This document shows positions 17,231 to 25,704 of a stretch of 64,000 nt of DNA, piece after piece. The DNA comes from Lachnospiraceae bacterium (lineage in GTDB: Bacteria > Bacillota > Clostridia > Lachnospirales > Lachnospiraceae). Both the position numbers and the translations under genes were made by a program. The notes under the pieces are model-generated. The model was not told the DNA's origin. It made no database searches and saw only the letters and a list, made by a program, of their open reading frames with translations. The DNA is taken from the NCBI GenBank assembly GCA_024691875.1, contig JAILNG010000054.1, positions 1 through 64,000 of the forward strand, in the 5' to 3' direction. Every line of letters starts with the position of its first letter. Within the stretch, counting starts at the first letter, position 1.

Positions 17231-18402
17231 TTAATATATTCCTCGCTTTCCTTTTTAAGGGCTACATCATGATTGATGGAAATGTTCTGTACTATACCGA
17301 GCATAATATAGCTGCTCATAACAGAACTCAGTCCGTTACTTACAAAAGGCAACGGAATTCCCGTATTCGGAAGAAGTAGTGTCACTACTCCGATATTTAC
17401 AAACATCTGTGAAGTAAAGACGCAGGCACAACCAACGGCTATCAGTCTGCCCAAAAGATCCGATGAATTGTATGCTATCTTAACGATGATCAATGCCATT
17501 ATCAGGAAAAGAAGGATAACTAATACTGCACCAAGGAAACCGAACTCTTCACATATGCCTGTGTAAATGAAGTCACTTTCCTTTACCGGAACGTAAGCAG
17601 TTCCTCTGATCCCTGTGTTATTGGTCAATTGTTTTCCCAAAAGTCCGCCGGAACTAATTGCGGAAATGGAATTCATTTGCTGATAGATCACATCAGGATA
17701 ATCTTCCGGATGCAGGTAAGCAAGAATACGAGTCTGCTGATTGGGAGTAATGAACAAAGGATCGGGCTGCTGAACGTACCAGAAACCGAAAATAATGATC
17801 GGTACAGCCAAAACGCCCAAAGCTATGATCACTTTCAGGTTATATCCCGAGGCAAACAGCATTATAACAAACAAAAGTGCAAATACAATACTGGTGGAAA
17901 GATCCGGTTCGATAAGTATTAACAGCCATTGTATTCCGAATACAGCACCTACGATCAGAATGACGTAAAACTTTTTAAGCTTTGGTTCAAGAATCTGATA
18001 AAGCTTTGCCATGACAATGATCATGATGACCTTTGAAAGCTCAGATGGCTGGAATGTAAACAGATTGTTGTATCCGAGCCACCTTCTTGCGCCATAGATC
18101 GTAACACCGAAAGATGTGAATTTGACAGCTGCGAGAAGAACAAGGTTTAAGAGATACATTGGTATGTAAAACTTAGCCAAAAAGCGATAATCGAAAACCG
18201 ATACGAACATGGCAAGAAACATACCGCCCGCCACACCCATGAGCTGTTTGAGATAAAGCTTCTCGGACACTCCGGGCATGACATAAAGCGTATATGCACC
18301 TATAACTCCGAGGATTGCGGCAATCATCATTATCGCCAGATTATACTTCCTCAGGTTATAACTTAAAATTTTGTCTCGTAATAATTTAATCAGATTCAGC
18401 AT
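17227..18402 (-). CDS. rodA: Rod shape-determining peptidoglycan polymerase RodA (SEDS family)
   Basis: A 391-residue polytopic membrane protein with about ten hydrophobic segments. The SEDS signatures RRWLGYNNLFTFQPSELSKV, LIEPDLSTSI and the C-terminal LPFVSNGLSS are present. RodA polymerises glycan strands in the elongation complex with PBP2, MreB, MreC and MreD, all encoded upstream. No ribosome site is visible before ATG 18402, only 4 bp after the minE stop, so it probably depends on coupled translation. Confidence 0.93.
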   Translation of the reverse strand: MLNLIKLLRDKILSYNLRKYNLAIMMIAAILGVIGAYTLYVMPGVSEKLYLKQLMGVAGGMFLAMFVSVFDYRFLAKFYIPMYLLNLVLLAAVKFTSFGVTIYGARRWLGYNNLFTFQPSELSKVIMIIVMAKLYQILEPKLKKFYVILIVGAVFGIQWLLILIEPDLSTSIVFALLFVIMLFASGYNLKVIIALGVLAVPIIIFGFWYVQQPDPLFITPNQQTRILAYLHPEDYPDVIYQQMNSISAISSGGLLGKQLTNNTGIRGTAYVPVKESDFIYTGICEEFGFLGAVLVILLFLIMALIIVKIAYNSSDLLGRLIAVGCACVFTSQMFVNIGVVTLLLPNTGIPLPFVSNGLSSVMSSYIMLGIVQNISINHDVALKKESEEYIK

Positions 18403-18406
18403 TTAA

Positions 18407-18682
18407 TCAAATTCGTTTAATTTTCTTTTCACGGATCGGGATATTTGCCTGTAATGCAGGGCCGTTGCTACCTGCCAGTTTTCCGTCCGGAGAGATCTTG
18501 ATGTCAAAGTTTTCAATATCAACATCAACGTATTTTGAAATAACAGATATGATGTCGGTTTTGATCTGCTCGATAGTTTCGGGCGGAAGTCCCTGATGCT
18601 CAGAATAAAGTACAAGCTTTAATCTGCTCTTTGCATCAAAACCTGATTTTTTTTGTTTTTTATTCCTGTTGAAAAAGCCCAT
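18407..18682 (-). CDS. minE: Cell division topological specificity factor MinE
   Basis: A 91-residue MinE. The N-terminal basic amphipathic region (MGFFNRNKKQKKSG) would bind membrane; the anti-MinCD and dimerisation part includes RLKLVLYSEHQGLPPETIEQI and a beta strand with VDIENFDIKISPDG. MinE drives MinCD oscillation, so this organism probably uses an oscillating system even though it also encodes DivIVA. It is located between minD and rodA. Confidence 0.94.
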   Translation of the reverse strand: MGFFNRNKKQKKSGFDAKSRLKLVLYSEHQGLPPETIEQIKTDIISVISKYVDVDIENFDIKISPDGKLAGSNGPALQANIPIREKKIKRI

Positions 18683-18702
18683 TTTCTTCTCTCCTCCTAC
18701 GA

Positions 18703-19485
18703 CTATTTCTTACCAAAGATCTTGGAGAAGAATCCTCCCTTCTTGTTCAGATCAAGGAAAGGAACCTCTTCACCGATGACTCTGTGACAGATGTTCATAA
18801 ATGCCTTACCTGCCATGGATTCAGATCCTACAAGAGGAGTTCCGGTGTTTGTTGAAACAACGATATTCTCATCATCAGGCACGATACCGATAAGGTTGAT
18901 GGAAAGTACTTCAAGTACATCCTCTGCAGACATCATTTCTCCGCGCTTAACCATATCCATACGAAGTCTGTTAACGACAAGATCGTAGCGTTTTACTTCA
19001 TTTGCGTCAAGAAGACCGATGATCCTGTCCGCATCACGAACAGCGGATACTTCGGGCGTAGTAACGATGAGTGCCCTGTCAGCTCCGGCGATGGCATTTC
19101 TGAAGCCCTGCTCAATACCTGCGGGGCAATCGAGAATTACATAATCAAATTCTTTCTTGAGCGTATCGGTAAGAGTCTTCATCTGCTCGGGAGATACGGA
19201 AGTCTTGTCACGTGTCTGCGCGCAGGGAAGAAGATAAAAATTCGAATAACCCTTAACCTTTATGAAAGCCTGATTGATCTTACATTTTTGTTCTATTACA
19301 TCAACCAGGTTATAGACGATCCTGTTTTCCAAGCCCATAACAACATCGAGATTTCTGAGTCCGATGTCCATATCGATCAAAACGACCTTCTTGTCGAGCT
19401 TTGCGAGTCCGGTTCCGACATTGGCAGTAGTTGTTGTTTTACCAACTCCGCCTTTTCCGGATGTTACAACTATAACCTCACCCAT
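18703..19485 (-). CDS. minD: Septum site-determining ATPase MinD
   Basis: A 260-residue ParA/MinD ATPase. The deviant Walker A GKGGVGKTTT is at residues 10-19, with VLIDMDIGLRNLDVVMGLE following and DCPAGIEQG as Walker B. The C-terminal GGFFSKIFGKK is the amphipathic membrane-targeting helix. It carries MinC to the membrane to block FtsZ assembly away from midcell. It sits between minC and minE. Confidence 0.96.
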   Translation of the reverse strand: MGEVIVVTSGKGGVGKTTTTANVGTGLAKLDKKVVLIDMDIGLRNLDVVMGLENRIVYNLVDVIEQKCKINQAFIKVKGYSNFYLLPCAQTRDKTSVSPEQMKTLTDTLKKEFDYVILDCPAGIEQGFRNAIAGADRALIVTTPEVSAVRDADRIIGLLDANEVKRYDLVVNRLRMDMVKRGEMMSAEDVLEVLSINLIGIVPDDENIVVSTNTGTPLVGSESMAGKAFMNICHRVIGEEVPFLDLNKKGGFFSKIFGKK

Positions 19486-19504
19486 TTTAAAAATTCCTCC
19501 GAAT

Positions 19505-20302
19505 TTAAAGTATTATATCATTAAGAACCGTTCTTGATACGAGCTCGATAGCAATGGCGTTGTCTTTTACCAGCGCAATCTTCGGTTCATACTCATCATT
19601 GTCTGTGCTTTTTATGCTGTTTTGATCGGATGCACGACCGATCTTGTCTGCGATCCTTATCTGGATCGGATCCATATTGAGGGCGAATACAAAAGCATTT
19701 GAGTTCCCGTTGATACCGGCAAAAGCTTTACCTTTAAGGCTTCCCAAAATGATAATGCTGCCGGCCGAGTAGATCTCTCCGCCCGGATTAATGTCTCCGA
19801 GGATAACAAGGCTGCTTTCCTCGTTAATGATCATTCCGCTTCTCACATTTCCTTTGTAAAAACGGGCAATCTTTGAAACATCACCGTTCTCGGCAAATTC
19901 AACCTTTTCAGGTTCTTCCGATGCAGGTGTTTCATCTTCGTTGTTTGCCTGTTGAGCTTCGGACCTGAGAGCGTTTTTCATGATCGTCTCGGATATAAAG
20001 TCAGGCATATCATACTTCTGTACAGCTCTTCTGAATCTCTCTTCCGTTCCGGAATTGAAATCCATTATGCAAAGAATGTCAAGGGAACAATTCTGCTTGA
20101 TCACATCAACAAGTTCATCCCTTTCAGCCACGCTCAAAGGTTTCCCTTCAAAGCCTATGGCGATCTTCTCTTTGCCGAAAAGCTTTGAAGCATGTTTAAA
20201 ATACTCTGCCGTTTCGGCTTTTATTTCTTCAAAGGATGCGCTCAATCCGATGTTTACGGAAAGGCCGTATTTATTCCCCTTTAATGAAATTATACCGCTC
20301 AT
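19505..20302 (-). CDS. minC: Septum site-determining protein MinC
   Basis: A 265-residue FtsZ inhibitor. The N-terminal domain is about 1-110. An acidic linker (NNEDETPASEEPE) follows. The C-terminal beta-helix domain starts near 145 and contains VRSGMIINEESSLVILGDINPG and the RIADKIGR region that contacts MinD. Ribosome site AGGAGG precedes ATG 20302. It starts the minCDE block just after the PBP2 gene. Confidence 0.93.
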   Translation of the reverse strand: MSGIISLKGNKYGLSVNIGLSASFEEIKAETAEYFKHASKLFGKEKIAIGFEGKPLSVAERDELVDVIKQNCSLDILCIMDFNSGTEERFRRAVQKYDMPDFISETIMKNALRSEAQQANNEDETPASEEPEKVEFAENGDVSKIARFYKGNVRSGMIINEESSLVILGDINPGGEIYSAGSIIILGSLKGKAFAGINGNSNAFVFALNMDPIQIRIADKIGRASDQNSIKSTDNDEYEPKIALVKDNAIAIELVSRTVLNDIIL

Positions 20303-20313
20303 TTAACCTCCTG

Positions 20314-23136
20314 TCAGTCTCCGATGAATTCGATTTCTCCAAGATCGGTATCATCAACAATGTGATAATAATCCTTGTATATGTCACTGACAAGAATTGC
20401 GGCGTTTGTTCCTGAATAACCGTTTGTTATTACGGCAACAACACTTGTTTCCGGATCGCTGCTCGGAGCGAAACTGACTGTAAGGGCGTGCGCCGCGTTG
20501 TTGTCCGAAACTTCCGCAGTACCTGTTTTGGCGGCAACTTTATAAGGAATCTTCGAAAAAGCTTTCTTAAGTGTATTCGAAGAACTGATAACCATTTCCA
20601 TTCCGTTATGTATAGCAGACCAGTCATTGTCGGAAAGTCCTTCGATCTGACGTGAGATCTCGGGAACACTTGCATAAAGGCAATTTCCGTCTTTGTCGGT
20701 AATCTTTGAGATCATTGTGAGCTTGTAGACATTTCCGGAAGTGGCGATGGCGGTAGCATATCTCGAAAGCTGCGTAACCGTGAACTTGTGACCGTATCCG
20801 ATGGAAGAACGAACAGCATCGGAATCGGAAAATGCAGGTTCCGCTTCGCTGATCTCCACACCGGAGTTTTCCGTAAGTCCGAACAGAGCACCCGTTTCAT
20901 TAAGTAATGTAATACCCTGTGAATCCGAGTACTTTTCCAGGCCTTTTGTAGCAAGTCTGTAACCAACTTCGTAGAAATAATAGTTACAGGAATTTCTTAT
21001 TGCATAAGCCAGAGTCTGAGCTCCGTGACCTTTTGTGTACCAACAGCTGGGGCTGGGGTCTATCTTGGTAAAAATAACTTCATCCTGAATTTTTTCCGTG
21101 GACGTAAGCACTTCATTTAAAATGCCCGCAACAGCAACCAAAGGTTTAATGGTTGAACCGGTGGGGATTCTCATCTGCGTCGCACGGTTATACAGAGGAT
21201 TGCTGGCATCGCCGAGAAGCTGAGAATAGTAATCCCAATCAATCTTATTTGCCAAAAGGTTATTGTCATAACTCGGGTAAGTGACCATGGCGATGACCTC
21301 TCCCGTCTTGCAATCCGTTTGTACCACAGCACCGTTATAAGGCTCTATGGCCAGCATAGCCGGAGTGATCTTAACCTTCTTGATCTTGTCTACGAAAAAG
21401 TCATAAGGCGCGATCTCGAAATTGATCAACTTTCTATAATCCTCTTCGTTATATTCTATCACACTTTGGTCAAATAATAAAAGACAAATTTCTCTTCCTG
21501 TCAAATTATATGAAAAAATTAAATCATGGAAGATCATAAGGCTGAAGCTCTCACTGTCAAAAATCGCATCAAATGTCATTTCCATCAGTGTTTCATAGAC
21601 TTCCTTCGTCGTATAATACTTACCTTCGATACCCAAAGCTTCCAGATCAACCCATTCTTTGTTGATACAATGCTCTATATATTCATAAAAGCTGATCTGA
21701 TCGTAATCGTAAGCAACATAAACCGGATCGCTTGTATCTATCTTTGACGCCGTAATGAACTTATGCTCCTTCATTTCAGAATAAAGATAGGCAAGATACT
21801 TCTGAACATTCTCGGACAAAGATGAAGAAAGCTGTGTGTTTCCGTATTTGGTGTAGACTCTTAATGCCTGCATCATGGATTCTCTGAATGATATATAAAG
21901 GGCATTGACCTGCTTCTCATTTAAAGACACATTATCTTCCGAAAGTTTGTCAATATTGATCACATGATTTGCAAACAAAGCATAGTAACACTCATAGATA
22001 GGAATATTGATATCATCCGAGCTTTCTCCCTTTGTACCGTAATCAAGCGTTTTAACTATATTTGATGCCAACACCGAAGCAATGTTCTTTTCAAGAAGAT
22101 AGAAGTACTCTTTTTGAAGTTTGGCATCCAAAGAAAGATAAACATTCTGTCCGGGGACAGGTTCAGAGATCATCTCTGTGCCAATGATCCTTCCGGAGCG
22201 ATTGAGAGTAACCTTTTCGACTCCCTTTACACCCGAAAGAATGTTTTCATATGCGGCTTCTATGCCTGTTTTACCGATGTAATCGGTAGATGTGTAGTTT
22301 TTTTCTTCGGAATCGCTGCTCAGCTTTTCCAGTTCTTCTTCGTTAATAAGTCCGGTGTAACCGATTATGTGAGCAAAATACTTGCTGTAATGATAGATCC
22401 TCTTTGTCTGCTGTTCAACGGAAACGCCGGGAAGTTCTCCGGAAGCCTCCATCAAAGCTGCTATGGTTTCTGTGTCTATGTTTGTTGCGACAGTATATCT
22501 GGTGGAATTATCCGGTGTTGTAAAGTAGGCATATCTCACCGCGGCAATGTCAAGTCTTTCTCTCATGGTCAGATCATCCGAGATTCCGAACATGGCAGAG
22601 GTTTTGTCGCCGTGGCAAAGGAAATCAAAAACTTCTTCAGCAGTTGCATTTCTTTGATTCTCCGACAGATTATTGACGGATCTTAAACCGTAGGCGTTTT
22701 TCTTGAAACGCAGCTCCGCATTCCCCGAAACATTGAAGACCAGTTTTCCGTTTGGATCTTCTTCAATGCAGAAAGCAAATTCCGGAGCCACTCCGTGACT
22801 TCTTAAAATGTTGCAGAGTTTTAAGATCATTTCGTTTTTTTGAGCATTTCCGGAGAGATTCGCGGACTGTTCAAGAAAAACAGAATAGGAAAGCTCGTTT
22901 CCCGCAAGAAGTACTCCGTTCTTATCGTAGATCAGACCTCTCGTGGCAGGAATGTATCTGTATTTGACGGTGTAGTACTCTTCGCTTCCTTTTTTTGTGA
23001 CGCCCTTAACGATCTGGAGATTATAAAGTCTGAAGATCAAAAGAACGGATAAAAATAAAAAAGCAAGAGAAACATAAAACAGTCTTGAAGTAAGAACATC
23101 CTTTATTCTGTTTAAAAAATTATCTTCATTCATCAA
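20314..23136 (-). CDS. mrdA: Penicillin-binding protein 2 (elongasome transpeptidase) with a large insertion
   Basis: A 940-residue class B penicillin-binding protein that cross-links peptidoglycan during cell elongation. One N-terminal membrane segment (about 17-35) anchors it; a dimerisation region covers about 60-320. Catalytic motifs are S661-T-I-K, S716-C-N and K870-T-G-T. Between SLDAKLQ (335) and GAVVQTD (602) lie about 230 residues more than in E. coli PBP2, where these motifs are only a few dozen residues apart; the extra segment is rich in acidic and aromatic residues. It overlaps mreD by 11 bp. The neighbours mreBCD and rodA support the elongation role. Confidence 0.92.
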   Translation of the reverse strand: MMNEDNFLNRIKDVLTSRLFYVSLAFLFLSVLLIFRLYNLQIVKGVTKKGSEEYYTVKYRYIPATRGLIYDKNGVLLAGNELSYSVFLEQSANLSGNAQKNEMILKLCNILRSHGVAPEFAFCIEEDPNGKLVFNVSGNAELRFKKNAYGLRSVNNLSENQRNATAEEVFDFLCHGDKTSAMFGISDDLTMRERLDIAAVRYAYFTTPDNSTRYTVATNIDTETIAALMEASGELPGVSVEQQTKRIYHYSKYFAHIIGYTGLINEEELEKLSSDSEEKNYTSTDYIGKTGIEAAYENILSGVKGVEKVTLNRSGRIIGTEMISEPVPGQNVYLSLDAKLQKEYFYLLEKNIASVLASNIVKTLDYGTKGESSDDINIPIYECYYALFANHVINIDKLSEDNVSLNEKQVNALYISFRESMMQALRVYTKYGNTQLSSSLSENVQKYLAYLYSEMKEHKFITASKIDTSDPVYVAYDYDQISFYEYIEHCINKEWVDLEALGIEGKYYTTKEVYETLMEMTFDAIFDSESFSLMIFHDLIFSYNLTGREICLLLFDQSVIEYNEEDYRKLINFEIAPYDFFVDKIKKVKITPAMLAIEPYNGAVVQTDCKTGEVIAMVTYPSYDNNLLANKIDWDYYSQLLGDASNPLYNRATQMRIPTGSTIKPLVAVAGILNEVLTSTEKIQDEVIFTKIDPSPSCWYTKGHGAQTLAYAIRNSCNYYFYEVGYRLATKGLEKYSDSQGITLLNETGALFGLTENSGVEISEAEPAFSDSDAVRSSIGYGHKFTVTQLSRYATAIATSGNVYKLTMISKITDKDGNCLYASVPEISRQIEGLSDNDWSAIHNGMEMVISSSNTLKKAFSKIPYKVAAKTGTAEVSDNNAAHALTVSFAPSSDPETSVVAVITNGYSGTNAAILVSDIYKDYYHIVDDTDLGEIEFIGD

Positions 23137-23635
23137 GGATGCCTTCCGATCTTAAAAGCAGTTTGTTTACAAATAAGAACAAGGGGTAAAATAAAACTGC
23201 CACGATCAAAGTGTAAAGAGCTCTCGGAAAGATCGTATTTACGATGTAAGCCCCGAGGGATGTTTTTCCCATAAGAAAAAAGCCCGTAATGTAATAACAT
23301 ATCGAGTAAAATAATTCCCCCGAAAAGATCATTACGGCAGGAAGCCAAATGTTACGAGGTTCAAATACACGATTGGAATAGCCCGCCAAAAAACCTGTGA
23401 ACATGTAGATCAAGGCACAGACGCCGATGGTTTCGGCAAACAGCAGGTCCAGAAGAAGGCCCGAAAAGAATCCTGTTACGATAGCCTGCTTCTGCCCTTT
23501 TGTGTATGCAATGGCAATGATCAGGATCAAAATGCAATCGGGAACCACGCCGGACACCCTGAAGTAGGAAAACACAGATGTCTGTAACAAATAACACAAT
23601 ATGATCTCTGCAAAATAGACGATATATCGGATCAT
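23126..23635 (-). CDS. mreD: Rod shape-determining protein MreD
   Basis: A 169-residue integral membrane protein with about five hydrophobic segments and the MreD pattern (GVVPDCILILIIAIAYTKG, then GFFSGLLLDLLFAETIG). It bridges MreC and the wall synthases of the elongation complex. It overlaps mreC by 4 bp upstream and the PBP2 gene by 11 bp downstream, indicating tight coupling. Confidence 0.92.
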   Translation of the reverse strand: MIRYIVYFAEIILCYLLQTSVFSYFRVSGVVPDCILILIIAIAYTKGQKQAIVTGFFSGLLLDLLFAETIGVCALIYMFTGFLAGYSNRVFEPRNIWLPAVMIFSGELFYSICYYITGFFLMGKTSLGAYIVNTIFPRALYTLIVAVLFYPLFLFVNKLLLRSEGILDE

Positions 23636-24531
23636 AAATCTTCTTTTTCCTTTAACACAGTGATTATAAGGACTTCGTCCAGCTTTTGAAAATCCACCGC
23701 CGGAACGAGAACCGCTTCTTTGGTCATGTTACTTGAATCCAGTTTTATATCTTTGATGTATCCGATAAGAATTCCGGAAAGATAGCGATCGCTGATGTGC
23801 GAAGTGACAACCTCTTCATTTTCGATGACTTTTGATTCTTTGGGAAGCATGGAGATTTCAATGGTTCCGTTTTTCCTTAAAGAACTCATGTCTCCGCTGA
23901 CCATACAGGTGTCTCCCGAAGAAGAGATCATTGCTGATACATTGGAATTGTCGTCGATGATCGATTTCACGACAGCTGTATTCTTACGGACATCCGTAAC
24001 GATGCCGACAAGGCCGTTACCTGCAATAACGTTCATATCCTTTTGGATCCCGTCTTCACTGCCCTTGTCAATGGTAAAAATGTCATACCACCCGTTACTT
24101 TCACGGGCAATGATCCTGGCAGCAACCTTCGGAAAATCCGAGTACTTGCTGTCAAGTTCATAAAGCTTTCTGAGAGCGTCAAGTTCGTACTTGTCCTGAC
24201 TTGCAAGTCTCGCTTTTGATGTCGTTTCTTCAAGCAGAGCTTTAAGTTCGGCATTTTCAGCTTTCAGTTCCTCATAGCTCTCATGTCTCTTGATCCTTGA
24301 AGCGATTCCTGTTCCCACATGATTAATGCCTTCCTGCATCGGACTCACGACAGCGTCCACCACATTTTTAACCGGCTTTACTATGTTGGGAAATCTGTAG
24401 GATACAAACATGATAACAAAGCATATAAAGCTCAAAATGAAAAGGATATGCTTCGGAAGCAATGCTATTCTGTTCTCACCGGAGTTGTGTCTGCGTCTTG
24501 CAGCCAACCTCTTTCTTCTTCCGTTGTCCAT
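23632..24531 (-). CDS. mreC: Rod shape-determining protein MreC
   Basis: A 299-residue protein with a basic N-terminus (RRKRLAARRRH), one membrane segment (about 28-46), a coiled coil (about 80-115) and a C-terminal beta domain including VIAGNGLVGIVTDV and DDNSNVSAMI. MreC links MreB filaments inside the cell to PBP2 outside. It lies 10 bp after mreB and overlaps mreD by 4 bp. Confidence 0.94.
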   Translation of the reverse strand: MDNGRRKRLAARRRHNSGENRIALLPKHILFILSFICFVIMFVSYRFPNIVKPVKNVVDAVVSPMQEGINHVGTGIASRIKRHESYEELKAENAELKALLEETTSKARLASQDKYELDALRKLYELDSKYSDFPKVAARIIARESNGWYDIFTIDKGSEDGIQKDMNVIAGNGLVGIVTDVRKNTAVVKSIIDDNSNVSAMISSSGDTCMVSGDMSSLRKNGTIEISMLPKESKVIENEEVVTSHISDRYLSGILIGYIKDIKLDSSNMTKEAVLVPAVDFQKLDEVLIITVLKEKEDL

Positions 24532-24541
24532 TCGTTTTCAA

Positions 24542-25567
24542 TCAACCTATATGAGCAATCTGATTTGCCGCAAAAGCAATGCTGCTGTAACGTCCGCCCT
24601 CTTCGATAATGATTCCGAGGCCGTTAACCACATTATCCGAAGGATCATCGCAGATATGGATGTCCAGCTCGGTTTCCTGATGGAAAAGCTTGTCCAGCTT
24701 TCTGATCTTCGCTGAGCCACCGGAAATAAATACTCCCGAGTCAATAATGTCAGCCGACAGTTCGGGGGAAACCTTTTCAAGCAAAGACTTAACATTGTCC
24801 ACAAGTGAATGCAAGCTTTCTGTGATGGTCTCCGTTACAAATTCCGAATCGATCTCCATATCGATAGGAAGTCCCGAAATTACATCCTTACCAAAGATCT
24901 TCGCTGTGAGATGCTCGGGCTCCATCGCAAATGCAAGCTCTTTCTTTAAGAACTCAGCGGTTGCATTACCGATGATGAGATTGTATTTTTTTCTTACGTT
25001 ATTGATGATAGCTTCATCAAAGTTGTTTCCGCCGACAGGAACGAGTTTACTTGAAACTATCCCTCCGATGGACATAATGGAGATCTCGGTGGTGTTGGCT
25101 CCGATGTCAACAACCATTGCTCCGCTGGCGTTCATGATCTCTATGCCTGTTCCGATGGCGCAAGCGACAGGCTTCTGAACAATCCTTACTTTCTTGGGCT
25201 TTGCAATACAATTGGAAGCCAGATCGAAGTATGCTCTCTGTTCAACTTCCGTAATATCTGTGGGAGTTGCTACGATGATCTCCGATCCCGTGATCTTTCC
25301 GTACTTTTTCTCGATCTTTGCAAAAGCTTCGTTAAGTAACAAAAGCATATTCTTAATGTCCGCAATTACTCCGTTCTTTACGGGGTAAGTGATTGTATAA
25401 TTATCGGGAGCCTTGCCAAGCATATTGAATGCTTCGTTTCCGATGGCTACAGGCTGGCCGTTAAAGATCGCGATCAGATTTTTTTCGTCAAAGATAACGC
25501 CTTCGTTTTTCTTATAGATCTTAATGGAGCTGGTCCCGAAGTCGATACCGAATACTCTTGATGCCAT
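24542..25567 (-). CDS. mreB: Rod shape-determining actin homologue MreB
   Basis: A 341-residue actin-fold ATPase. Phosphate 1 motif GIDFGTSSIKIY is near residue 7, phosphate 2 motif MVVDIGANTTEISIM is near 150, and the adenosine motif SGGSAKIR is near 285. It forms membrane-associated filaments that orient wall synthesis. ATG 25567 follows AGGAGG. It heads the mreBCD-pbp2-minCDE-rodA-mgsA unit and has its own promoter, with an inverted repeat over the predicted start site. Confidence 0.95.
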   Translation of the reverse strand: MASRVFGIDFGTSSIKIYKKNEGVIFDEKNLIAIFNGQPVAIGNEAFNMLGKAPDNYTITYPVKNGVIADIKNMLLLLNEAFAKIEKKYGKITGSEIIVATPTDITEVEQRAYFDLASNCIAKPKKVRIVQKPVACAIGTGIEIMNASGAMVVDIGANTTEISIMSIGGIVSSKLVPVGGNNFDEAIINNVRKKYNLIIGNATAEFLKKELAFAMEPEHLTAKIFGKDVISGLPIDMEIDSEFVTETITESLHSLVDNVKSLLEKVSPELSADIIDSGVFISGGSAKIRKLDKLFHQETELDIHICDDPSDNVVNGLGIIIEEGGRYSSIAFAANQIAHIG

Positions 25568-25592
25568 TTTAAAATGTCCTCCTTGATATCAT

Positions 25593-25612
25593 GTGTAACA
25601 TAAACGTTACAC
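25593..25612. promoter_or_regulatory. Candidate operator at the mreB transcription start
   Basis: GTGTAAC (25593-25599) and GTTACAC (25606-25612) form a perfect inverted repeat separated by 6 bp. It lies 2 bp downstream of the -10 box, so a protein bound here would cover the start site. A leader-RNA hairpin is the alternative. Confidence 0.5.
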
Positions 25613-25614
25613 GG

Positions 25615-25643
25615 ATTGTATCATTTTACCCCATTATTTTCAA
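25615..25643 (-). promoter_or_regulatory. mreB operon promoter
   Basis: On the minus strand TTGAAA (25643-25638), a 17-bp spacer and TACAAT (25620-25615), about 48 bp before ATG 25567. Confidence 0.65.
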
Positions 25644-25704
25644 CCTTTCTGAGGTTTTAAACTGAGGCACTTTTGTGTCATTATTTATGTCATTTTACAA
25701 GAAT

